Origin: Schistosoma haematobium
Taxonomy: Eukaryota > Platyhelminthes > Trematoda > Strigeidida > Schistosomatidae
NCBI RefSeq assembly: GCF_000699445.3
Contig: NC_067202.1
Span: 8,613,458-8,677,457, forward strand
DNA: 64,000 bases
Direction: 5' to 3'
Shown: one piece after another, positions 1-36,800 of the stretch
Layout: the number at the start of each line of letters is the position of its first letter
Numbering within the stretch: position 1 is the first letter of the stretch
Translations under genes and position numbers: made by a program
The notes under the pieces: generated by a model
The model's input: only the letters and a program-made list of their open reading frames with translations
Told to the model about the DNA's origin: nothing
Database searches by the model: none

Positions 1-541
1 GAGCATAAAGATTTTCGAATTGAATTTCAACGTCCATTTTATTGACTGTTTTCTTAAAGTCACAAAACTTAGGCCCAAGTGATAACGCTTCTAACGCAGT
101 TTTGTCCAGCATAACACTAGAGGAATTGTGTACGTACTGATCTGGATTAGATGGAAATTTCATTTCTGAAATTTGTTTGTCTAGATTTTTCTTAAGTTTC
201 ATTCTTTTCTTTTCTTTTATTAAGTTAACAACCATCTCGACATAGTCGAGATATTGTTGTCTTAATTTATCAGGGAGGTCTTCTACCGCGTAAATTCTCT
301 CGTTGATATTTTTTACCATCTCGGTAATGTATGAGTTTAGAGAATCGATTCGGTTAAGGGCGAAGCGTTTGAGAGTCCTTCCATTTGGTCGAACTCGAGA
401 GCGACGCAAAGATTTCCAATACAACTTTGGATACAAGTTGGTTTCTATACATTCCTTTATAAAATCAACAGTTGTCATCGCCTCACTGAGCCTTGCGCTA
501 TACTTCAGATACTCATTGAGAACCTTTAACGCAAATGTCAC
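1..541 (-). mobile_element. Penelope-like element, N-terminal part, inverted
   Basis: The minus strand is open from about 540 to the left window edge. The frame encodes a basic, Leu/Lys-rich protein with a run like FALNRIDSLN and, further on, LSLGPKFCDF, which resembles the region upstream of the reverse transcriptase in Penelope-like elements (PLEs). It continues beyond the window. It abuts, head to head, the RT/endonuclease half of a PLE on the + strand that starts at ~542. PLEs encode an RT plus a GIY-YIG endonuclease. The two halves in opposite orientation look like a 5'-inverted insertion rather than two independent elements. No initiator methionine was assigned. Confidence 0.7.
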
Positions 542-1581
542 CATGGGATCACCATTGGGCCTTCTACTGGCTAATATTTTCCCTGCAAAACTGGAAAATG
601 GACCACTTAAAAGTACAGTTACCCATTTCCCAACTTATTATCGCTATATAGATGATACCTTCATAGTATTAGAAAAAGAAAATGATAAGCACAATTTACT
701 TAATATGTTTAATAACGTCGATCCATCAATTAACTTTACATCAGAAGATGAACAGAATATTAGCATATCTTTTCTAGACGTCCAACTAACTAGAAGAACA
801 GACGGAACAGTAAAAAGAAGGGTACACAGAAAGTCAGCAGCAGGTCAATACACTCATTTCCACAGTGCAGTACCAATCAGATACAAAAGGAACTTGATAA
901 AGATCTTAACACATCGTGCTAGAATGATTTGCTCTGAAGACACCATTGAAGAAGAATTGAACAATATTCGGAACCTACTCAGTCTGAATGGGTACCCCAT
1001 GAAATTCATGAACAAACATATGACGGAGAAAACGAGGACAAAAATACCCACCGTCCCCAAGAAGGTATTATTCATAAAACTACAATTCATAAATGACCAT
1101 TGAAGAAGTCATGACTCAGAAAATACGAAGAGCTGTACAAAAAACGTTTAATGCTGTCAAATTAAATGTCATCTTCTACAACCACCCGAAAATAAGAACA
1201 TCCATTAAAGACAGACTGCCGGAATTCGCCAAATCTATGTGTATCTATCGTTTCAACTGTTCCTGTGGAGCCAGTTACATAGGGCGTACAATTCGGCAGG
1301 TCCGTCACCGCATTACAGAACATCATCCGACATGGCTAAGCAAAGGACAGGTGAAAATGACTAAAGGTTCTATTCTCTCTCACTTGGTTGACACAGGTCA
1401 TCAAGTCGAATTGAATAGAGCTTCTAAGGTTATCTACAATATTCCATCAAATCTACCACATGGTTTACGAGTGCGCCTTTTGCACATTGCAGAAGCCATC
1501 GCAATCCATGTTCACAAACCTGACCTTTGCATCCAAAAGAAATTCGTACAACCACTTTCTCTGCCCTGGCCTTCAATATAA
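542..1581 (+). mobile_element. Penelope-like element, RT C-half plus GIY-YIG endonuclease (frameshifted)
   Basis: The frame starting near 542 begins exactly at an RT motif (MGSPLG...LANIF), followed by the catalytic YIDD box (YRYIDDTF, ~640-660) and the SFLDV motif. A stop at ~1101 breaks the frame, and the protein resumes in another frame at 1093-1581. That part has the cysteine pair FNCSCG followed by ASYIGRT...RITEH, the GIY-YIG endonuclease signature. The RT motifs before PLG are missing here; some of that protein lies inverted at 1-541. The copy is a dead retroelement in an intron upstream of the SIK exons. The frameshift makes it a pseudogene; the family assignment is firm. Confidence 0.85.
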
Positions 1582-1584
1582 AAT

Positions 1585-2749
1585 TTTTCATACTTCTTCC
1601 ACTTCTTTTTTTTTAATCTCTGTAATTTTATTTCTATTGCATTTGAACCTTATAACTTCTCAACATTCATCTCTTGATTTTTACGTAACTACTATCCTAT
1701 TGACCATCCGTTAAAATTCTGTTCTTTCTTTGTTTCTTATATTACACAACGTAGTAACTTCTTGATTACTTTGAATATTAATAATCCTCTTTCTTCTAAT
1801 TACTCAATGTTAATTTAAATGTCATTATGTAATTATTACGTAACGTATCCACTCGATGAGTATTTTATTATTATTGTAAAACATATATATATATATATTA
1901 GTGTAGAGCCATGATGAAAAACTAATTGAAAAAAATTCTTCGCTCAATTCGTTCCTTGTTTATTTACCAAATGATAAATTTGGAATTTTCACTCTATTGA
2001 TTGTGATTTTTTATTTTGTGACATCAACGGAAATCCTCTTCACATCCTACAAAGCTGTATCTACAGACCCTTTTGACTTTATTAGTATATAGAATCATGT
2101 GTTTGAGAAGTGTAACTATTGCACAAAATATGAAATTAGTCATCTTGTGTAATGGTTTTGGTAGATTGGTGCTGAATGAGTTTAAATTTTAAAGTTAGTG
2201 ATTCAAATTATTATTTTGCTATATGTACATAGAAGTAAGAGCTTGTCTATAAAACTGATCAAAATTAGATCAGACTTGTAGTACCAATAGGCCACACTCA
2301 AACAATAAAGCTTAAATCCGTGTATATGAACCACACACATTCTGAAAATGAATTGACTGATTCTAAGAATTATTTGCTACACTAAAATTCATCATCAATA
2401 GAATTATTATTATTATCATAAATTTTATCAAGATTTTAACTGAAAGCCTCTTTAGTCTACCTAACGCTAGTCGTTGTTGTGCGAGTTCTTTCTATCTTCA
2501 ATTATTTTATAATCATAAAATATAGTCGCTGAAACATTGATCCAAAAGCTTAAAAACTTTGATCAGCTTATATGTATATATAAATTTCACACCAACCAAC
2601 AGAGTGGATCTTTTCTGTTAAACAAATCAAAATTGTTCATTGCATTACTAACCAATTTTTATAAAGTGTTAAATTTCCGGTCATATATATGGAAAATTAC
2701 ATTTTTCTGTTCATGATTTCAATGGAATCCACTAATTTCCACAACCATA
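1585..2749. other. AT-rich intronic DNA, no gene seen
   Basis: Stop-rich in all frames. It holds a short TA microsatellite near 1882-1899 and the probable 3' untranslated tail of the Penelope-like element just after 1581. No coding or RNA feature could be supported. Confidence 0.5.
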
Positions 2750-3160
2750 TACTGATAATTATCATGTGCTCACTAGTGACTATCTTCGAGAGATAATTCA
2801 CGGAGTTCTTATGAGAATGCGTGAACAATGGAATCCAAATGCGTTGGGTGTGAGGCAGTTACCCACCTAAGAAAACGGAACATGATTGAGCAATACCGTA
2901 GATTGATTGAAGACAGACATTAACACTGTTGGATCCGGGCTCAGTGATCTAGCGGTCAAGCGTTAGCGTACAAGACCGGGGGTTCTGTGTTTGATTCCAG
3001 TGTGCGGGATCGTGGATGTACACCAATAGAGAGAACCACTCCCAGATTAAACGGCTGCCAATTGCTTCCAGATTTTCAATGGTTTTCTAGCATTGATCGG
3101 ATCATGGTCTTGTCGAAATTCACCAATCTCCACAACCCTAAACTGATAATTATTTAATAA
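2750..3160 (+). mobile_element. Family B tRNA-headed SINE, degraded
   Basis: The order matches other copies in the window: a leader (~2770-2930) ending in a 'cattaacac.gttggat' block; a tRNA-like head with an A-box-like tract (2941-2970) and a B-box-like GTTTGATTCC near 2990; the 'ggatcgtggatg' link; a ribozyme region; then the tail 'tctccacaaccc' (~3128). The ribozyme region (~3015-3065) has lost the CTGANGA core and is not expected to cleave. It lies in an intron of the SIK gene. Confidence 0.7.
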
Positions 3161-3526
3161 GTTTTTTCGAAGTACTTTTATTACATTTATCCTTTTGTGT
3201 TTTGTAAATTTCAAGTGATAAAAATATTTTCTCAAATATGTAATGAAACTGTAGATTTTAGAAAGTTCTATCTTCACATATCGATTCACATCCATTATCA
3301 CATCATGCAAGAGATTTAATTGAAGTTCAACTACCTTTCATAGTTGAATCTCTTGTTCAAGAGAAAATTAATGTGTTATCAAATCACATAAATAGTTATA
3401 ACTTGATCCAAGTTTTAAATAAATCCTCTCAGTACATGTCAAAGAAGCATATAGATGATCAGAGTTTCTTCGCAAAATAGGAACCATTAAGCTAAATATC
3501 ACATATTTTTTGTTCGAACAAAATAA

Positions 3527-28836
<25,310 letters not shown>

Positions 28837-29269
28837 TTATGCTTATTGATGTATGATGCATAATGAGATAATAAGATTAAGGAAATATCATATAGAACAT
28901 TTATTTTTTATTCCTTTAAACATAACATTGTTTGTCTTTCTTAGTGATTATCAGTTTTTTTTCTTATCATAATACTTGACAACTAAAAATGTTTATGAAG
29001 TCATCTTTTGTTTTTCATTGCTTGTTTATAAATATCTTAAAAAGGAAAAGAAAACACAATTAGTTCAGTCATTTTATTGTAATATATTTGCAGCATTGGA
29101 CATATTCAAATTAATTAATGTATTTGCCTGCATTTCATTTGATGTTTGCTTGTATCGACTATGGGTTTATATAGTCCTATGAATGTGATAAATTAATCAT
29201 CATTGTTAAAATTATTCTCAGCATTATATACATATTACATGTATACCGTATACCTGATCATTTTTTTTG

Positions 29270-29275
29270 AATAAA
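29270..29275 (+). terminator. Candidate poly(A) signal AATAAA of SIK
   Basis: Canonical hexamer 434 bases after the SIK stop codon. Cleavage site not determined. Confidence 0.4.
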
Positions 29276-29799
29276 CAGAGTAATATCGAAATAATTTTAT
29301 GATTTTTATGCTTTTTAACTCATTTACTTTATATTCTTATCATTAATATTCAAATCAAGTATTTTTGTGATTATGTAACTGCTGGTGACACCAGCCTTCA
29401 TACCCGTAACAGCACACGTGACCAAGTTGGTCATATTCAAATCCTTCCTACACCTCTTACTAACTTCTGGTTTTGTTTTCATCAAAAGAGAATACTAAAA
29501 TACTATGTACTTAGTTATTTTTTTTATTTTTAATAATTGAACCTTGATTTTCCATTGTAAATTTATAATTCAAATGGTATTATGTTTAAATATTAAATGT
29601 AAACAGTTCGTTTGTTTGTTTTTATCTTTTGGTGGAGAGTTTTTTATAACATGAAAGTGTAGTGATCAAATTATAGATTATTATCAACCGAATTATGATT
29701 GACAATCAAGGGTACTTTGTTCCAGTATGAATGTGGTATTCTTTACTCTTTTTATGTTACTAATCGAAATCAGTTCAGAACTATTATCTTTAAATTATG

Positions 29800-29800
<1 letters not shown>

Positions 29801-29858
<58 letters not shown>
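29801..29858. repeat. (TA)n microsatellite
   Basis: Uninterrupted TA run of ~58 bases in the convergent intergenic region. Confidence 0.95.
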
Positions 29859-29861
<3 letters not shown>

Positions 29862-30128
29862 TGATCAATATCATATAGTGTATTTGATTGTACTTTTAAA
29901 ACGTCAAAATTATAAACAAACTAGTGGAATTCTTCGAATAATTTAATTCTACATGATGGCCATATGTCTTTCATGATCTCTATGTCATGATTAAACATTG
30001 AATGATTGAACTAATTCATAAATGACTTATCTATATATCCATGAATATGGTGTACTATATCAGTAAAGAATAAGCTGAAAACAAGTTTAAATAATAACAG
30101 TAAAACGTATACAAAATATATTTTGCAG

Positions 30129-30152
30129 ATATATATATATATATATATATAT
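30129..30152. repeat. (AT)n microsatellite
   Basis: AT dinucleotide run of about 24 bases downstream of the OTOP stop codon. Confidence 0.95.
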
Positions 30153-30516
30153 TAAAAGATTTCATATACACAACATCAACGTGAATGTGGCTTTCATTGG
30201 CACATAGAATATATAGAACAATAAAGGAAATAATTTGAAACATGATATTACAAAGAAAGAACATAATTTTACTAAATATCATTACATCTGTTTAACATAA
30301 AGAATAGTTTTTACATAAGACTACATTTCATCACATTTCCTATCGATATAAGCTCATTATATATTCAGTAATATCCTGATTCATTTCTATGAATAAAAGT
30401 AAGTTCTCTATCCGATATTGTATCACATTGAAAATGAATAACTGATTAATAGAAGAAAATTCAAATAACTAATGAAAAGAAGAAGAAAATGAAAAACAGA
30501 TATAACACAATTTCAT

Positions 30517-30813
30517 TTACTCTGTTCTAAAACGATAAGCATTTGCCCAAATATCAGATAAACAAACTGTGGAATGAAAACGAAAAAATACAATTAAAGG
30601 TAATGCTATATGTGTAATAATTTTCCATGCCATAGATGAATAATAATTTATATGTATACTATGATTATCTGCGTGTTTCACTTCGAATGTATTCACAAAC
30701 CACATAGCTAAATTTAATACCAATAAAAATGTAATCATTGTACGTCCTGGTTTTTTCTGTACATGTTCTAATGTTCCAGCGCATCTTCGAGATGCTTCCA
30801 AAATGAAAAATAC
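30517..30813 (-). CDS. OTOP: OTOP last exon: TM10 end, TM11, TM12
   Basis: Acceptor CAATTTTAG, stop at 30517-30519. Contains FLLVLNLAMWFVNTFE and WKIITHIALPL...RFHSTVCLSDIW, the most conserved otopetrin signature. 98 residues. Confidence 0.95.
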   Translation of the reverse strand, partial: VFFILEASRRCAGTLEHVQKKPGRTMITFLLVLNLAMWFVNTFEVKHADNHSIHINYYSSMAWKIITHIALPLIVFFRFHSTVCLSDIWANAYRFRTE

Positions 30814-33800
30814 CTAAAATTGAATGAAAAAAAGTGTTAATTACAATGTTTCATTAGGATGAAACGGTATTTTATAAACCAACGACTTAGGATAGTCACT
30901 GTTGGACGAAAAAAATTGGCTTTATTCCAAAGTTATCTTCGAGAAACTACATCTTGAAATAAAATATTTTAATAAATATCGTTTTTTATATTGAAGTAAA
31001 CTGGAATGATGTTTCCTAATTGGCTAGATAAACTATTTATAAAAAGAGATTTTGGTCAAACCACCTTATCTTAGACTGATAAGGATATTTGACGCGGAGA
31101 GCTGTTTATTCTTCTTTTTTTTTCTTCTCATTATTGATATCAAAGTTCATCATTTCCGGTTTGCTACATATTAATGTGGTGGCATCTCGGTTGTCTGTTT
31201 GTTCCTTCTTGTTATTACAACTTGTGGCCTGTGTCCCCTGTTAATTTATAACGTAACGATACGGCCAATTAGGGAACAGTGAATTATCGATCACACCAAT
31301 GACACATAAAACCCGTGCGAGCAGTCTAGGGCCCTTATTGTTCCTGCTTACTGCCTAGCCCAGCCAATTAAGTCCAGAACACTAATCTCAGCCTCTGCGA
31401 TATGAATCGTTTATTTCAAACATACTGGGTTTATATACCAACCAGACAGATCACATCGTATCATCAAAATAGGAAACAACATTTGCACAAGGTTTGGTCA
31501 AATGTGGCTGTGAATGTGGGAGGTAGTGATTAATAGACAGGGAATAATCCAAGAATAGTAAATCGTATAATAATAGTTCATAGGTCAAAATAAAGCTCAT
31601 AATAAGAGGTATATGAGTGTGAATAGTTTAGTTATTTAGCAATTATACGATAAAAATGTACGCATATTATAGGTTCATAATGTGATCCCAAAAGTTACCA
31701 TTCCTTATGCTTGTCGGGACATAACACTTGTCATATAAACATTTTAATAAACAGCATGTAGAACTTACTGTGTTAACATAGTTTGCATAGATGTATCCTA
31801 AAAACATTATCTAACTTCATCAAGTAAGCTAACTGATCTAATGCTTTGACAAGAAGTTTCGTAATGATAAAGAGTACTATGATTTATTAGTGGTACGAGT
31901 TGCTAGCTTAATTAGACTAATGATAAAGTACTTACGACAAAAACCAAAGAACTTGCTTTGACACCAGGAAGAGTTGATGGCTTACATTGAGAAAAAACAA
32001 CTATACATTTCCCACCGGTTATCAGTGGTACCTCAATGGAGGTCTCACTGTGAGAATTGCTGGCTCAAAACTAATCATTACGGCTTCTACATATGATTGA
32101 ATTTTTTCGAGGTTGAAAAAGTTACTTCAAACTTAAAAATACAAGGCAAATATGAATCATTTGTAACGTCCAAAATAGCTGTATAGAAATTTCGTATCAG
32201 TGAAGCGGTTATATGAGATAACATTTTTATTATTCTAATCTGTTTGAGTATCTGTAATCTACGAGCGCCTGTTGTTTGGTATATCACTTATAAAATGACT
32301 TGTTCGACAGCATAATTTACACAAACGATAAGGTAACATCTGCGTCAAGACGAGTAAATATTATGCTGGTTTTCCAATCTCCATAATACCACTTAGAATC
32401 TACAACTGGAGAATAGATTCTTTAAACATAATTTGAGAGTACTTATCAGCTAAATGATAATCGGTGTAAACGTCTTGAATTATGTGTATCAATACTGACT
32501 GACTCTGAAGTAAAATATGTTCAATTTAGATATCATTCATAATTCACTTTGGGAAAAATGTAATTTTAATTGTTTCCTCGATGCGATTTAGTAAATACTA
32601 ATATCATACTGTGTATGCCTTACTGCAGTTGCTTTTACATTTCACAACCAACTTTGGCCACAGAATAACGGTTGTTCTAGTTCATGTGATTCTTATAGCT
32701 GGATTCAGACACCGATATTGTACAACATTCTTAGTTCGTATTTGTACACAATTTAGCAAATAAATGATTGGTTTACAAAATCATATAATCTACCAAGATT
32801 GTATGGTTAGTTAAATTCCAATTTGGTTGAGCTTTAGTGAAGTAACTCTGTCACTCACTAAATCAACCCGTATTTATAAACTGTGAATACACATAAACCT
32901 TTAATGTGAGTATTCAACACCCATAGATTGCCACATAGTTTACCTTCTTCGTGACTTAAACTAAAGTGTAATTGATTCAAGCTGTAGATTATATCCAAAA
33001 ACACAAAAAGGGTTTATTAATATTACTACCATCAATACAATTTATTTGAAGAATACAAAATCAAAAAACGCTTACTTGTAGCATAGACTGAATCATTTCC
33101 ATGATAGCCTTAGCCGCATATAATTTGGCTGCAATTACACCATTCGGTATAGCTTCTAAAGCGGGCACCAATAGGAATAAATCATAGAATAACATCCCAA
33201 CCAAACCAATCAATAATAAATTATCATCAAACGCTACTTCTTCGGACAGATCACTTAACTTCAGTGCTTGTAAACGAAACAAACTAATTAAACATGTCAC
33301 TGTACTAACAGATAATAGAACTAGTTCGGTTCCTTGATATAATGTTATAGCTGTATTCCGTCGATCACGTTTCACAATAAATATAAAAAATAGACTCATT
33401 GCAACTAATGTTGCCATAAATATTAATAGGCCAACAAATAAACCTTTATGTGAACGATGACATTCAGAGAATTGACTTGTTTTGGGATTAGCTTTACGCA
33501 ATTTTTCTAAGCGTTCCGATTCTTTACGTACATGTCCAACTTTTTCAAACATTTTATAAAATATTGCACCAGCTATTAAGCTATATTCAATTGCACATGG
33601 AAACAAATATGGAGCCAAATATTTGACTGTTATTCCACAACCTGAATATAAAATCAATACAAACGAAAATAGCGAAGGAAAAGTCTAAACGTTGAGAAGA
33701 CATTATTAAACATTAGACGAATATCACAGAACAATATAGATATTTTGCCCAACGGTATTCGTAAGTTAGATGCAAACAAATTGATTTCCTGTATCATAAA

Positions 33801-36800
33801 TTAAGTACCCCACTAATGGTGATCTACTTTTGCTCAGCAATGCATGTTTGATCCCCCATTTTCATTTACTGTATCTTTATTGACTGTAACGATATTTGTG
33901 CATGGATGATATAAATCATAATATTTAAATGGAAAGGGCTTACGACTAAGTTCACTAGATCCCAAATGCTATGACAAAACGAATAATATAATTATTTCAA
34001 GAATTATTTTCACAATTCGACCGCGTGAAAATGATCAGAATTGGGTTTTGGAGATTGTTGAATTTCACTGAAATCATGAACTGACCTAGGTTAGAGAACC
34101 ATTGGAAATCAGAAAGCCCTGAACGATCTTTTCGTCCTAGTGTGAGACTCTTCAACAGATCGTTGCCAATGGAGCTAATCCATGTCAAATGTGAGGCAGT
34201 TACTGACCAAAGAAGATGGTCGTGCATTACTTGACGTTAAATACCGAACACCGTTGGATGCCGGTTCAGTAGTCTCGAGGTTGAGCATTAGCGCGCGAGA
34301 CCGAAGGTTCTGCATTTGATTTCGGTGTGCGGTGTCGTTGATATGTACTGCTGAGGTAACCGATACTATGATAAAACGACCATCCAGCACTTCCAGGTTT
34401 CGATGATGGTCTAGCTTGGATATGTTTATGATTGCAACGACATGTGAATTAGCTATTACACAACTCAAGTATTTTTGAATTAATTACTGCAAGTGATTAT
34501 TTCGGGTTGAACGGACCAATCTCTAAGGTCACACTGTTACAACTGTTTCCAGCTGGATGAGAAAGTTCTTTGAAATTCCATTAAAGTTTTCATATAAAAT
34601 GTTTATGTGTATTATTTATCCTCAAACGTTTAATTTTTTTCCTTTTGTTTAAATTCGAAATAAGATTTCTTTCAGTCTCTTTTGACATACGTAATCTACC
34701 AACATGTTTTCGATCAAACGTTTATCAAAATTTTGGCTTATAATCGAATCCTAGATGCTTGTTTTCTCCTATTTCGGAAACACTAAACGGAAGTTCATAT
34801 ACTCCGATGTTATCGTTTAAGTACCTATCACTTTAAATGTAAGCACGATGTTCACTGTGTTACCAAGTTTAGACAATTATGGAATTCTCTAACGGGTAGG
34901 ATATTTTTAATGAGCTGAAAAGCTTGCCGATATTCAGGATTGAATCAGATTTGTTTCTGTCGCTAGCTTTCACGATTCCATAGCTTATTGGTTAACTCAT
35001 CGGTATTCGAAGTAATAGGCAGTAGGCTTAAGTTTCAGTGCGAAAATCAACACTAAAATGTAAATATATCCACACATACCTAACACTGCTTGTTCAGCTG
35101 CATGAATAGTTGAGTTATCATAACTTGTATGGTGAGATTTTACATTAGCATGATGTTTTTTTCTATTTAATAAAACCATATTTGCTAAATTAGTCAAATT
35201 AAAAGTTGATAACTTTTCTCCATTTGTATATTCATACAAAGTTGTATTATTATGTGGTATTTTTGCGTCTAAAAAATATTCCGATGGAAAAACTATAGTC
35301 GAATCCGATATTAACTCTTCATCATGTCCTGGTTCACTACCAATTTCATCGACAATTGTTTTTAACCATTGACATAAATTAGCCACAGCCAAATGACATA
35401 AAAGAAAACGTAAAACAAATTTTTGTACATTGAATACAACCTAATTAAAAGAATAAAGTGATAATGAATAAATGATTTGGAATAAAAAAATATATATATT
35501 CAGAATGAATACCATGATAACATAGAATAAGGTAGTCAAATTAAATCTGAATTTAAACAAAACAATTTATAAGAAATGATGGATAGTGGCTAGCAGTGGA
35601 ATCCATAACGCGCGTTTCGTCCTATTTGGGACTCGTCAGCTGGATGTACCTGCATCTCAGAGAGTTTATGTTCACTCCGGGACTCGAATTAAGGCAATAT
35701 CGAGGCATACGCACAGTATGCACATATGTCAATGACAGACTGATCAATTGCAGTCTTAAAAAAACCTCAATGGGAACATACAAGCCAAACAATACCAAGT
35801 GAAAATAATTTATAATAGAGAAAACACTTCAACATTAGACGCTCCAGGATATCAATAAACAAAATCAATAATTTATTGATATAACGATAAATAAGAATGG
35901 AAATACAAAAAGATTATTTATGCTTGGTGTCTTGTATAATGAGTTATTGTCACTTAGCTAGATTTCAAGTATATTACATTTACACTTCTGACAATTTTTA
36001 CACAGAATCAGCTGTATGAATATTTTATCACAAACAATTTATTACTGTACCATTGTCTTTCTTAATGTTAGCTGGAATAATGTTCTGTAAAACAAAATGT
36101 TATTATTAACCTTATTCTATTCATATGAAGCATGATATTGGTTACAACTCAACAATTAATAAGTCTACATTTTTCAGTCATACTCAGCCTTAATCAAGAC
36201 CTGTTCTAATAGCTGTTAACGTGTTTTACCATGACATTGAGAGATGAGGATCCAAACCATTGTGGTAAAATCAATTCACTCAAGAATAAGCATATCGAAT
36301 CTATATTAGAAGGTCTTCGGGTGGAATTATAACTCGTCTCAACGAACATCCAAGCTACATATAAAGGACTACTAATGATGGTCTAACTTGGATCGATTTT
36401 ATGATTTCTATGAAATCCTGCAGAACTGGAAAATTTATGAACCAGTTTAGCAAGAACATTAATTGGTACTTTTAACAACCACCAAATTGATGTCAATAAA
36501 ATCACAGTAGTTCAAAAAGGATTATCCAACTACAAGGGAAGACGAGTGGCTGAAGTTTTTATGTTTTAACAAACACAACCGAGTTTGATAAAAGGGAAGA
36601 TGTTGAGACGGCTTCCGAGAATTACGACGGACCTTCCAGAGGCCCTGAAGAAGCCGAAGAGTTTCCATCCAATCACAGCGTGATGGAGCTTTCTAGAGTA
36701 TCACAGTTGCATGCTACGATTGAATAGTAGCATAACTTGCCTCTAAGGATTGGCTGAATTATAATGATGTCATAAAAATCGCTATCTAAAATACCCATGA

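Larger units (their letters stand above)
28837..30516. other. Convergent intergenic region between SIK and OTOP
   Basis: Holds both 3' UTRs. AATAAA at 29270-29275 (+) is a candidate poly(A) signal for SIK. Two dinucleotide repeats occupy 29801-29858 and 30129-30152. The open frame at 28976-29182 (+) has no recognisable product and is probably 3' UTR. Confidence 0.5.

Noticed and set aside
2941..3010. Possible tRNA gene
   Set aside because: A and B boxes exist, but the cloverleaf does not close, and the same head recurs in every family B SINE.
29801..29858. TA run as a possible replication or regulatory element
   Set aside because: A plain dinucleotide microsatellite. Similar runs occur at 11293 and 30129, and nothing around it suggests function.
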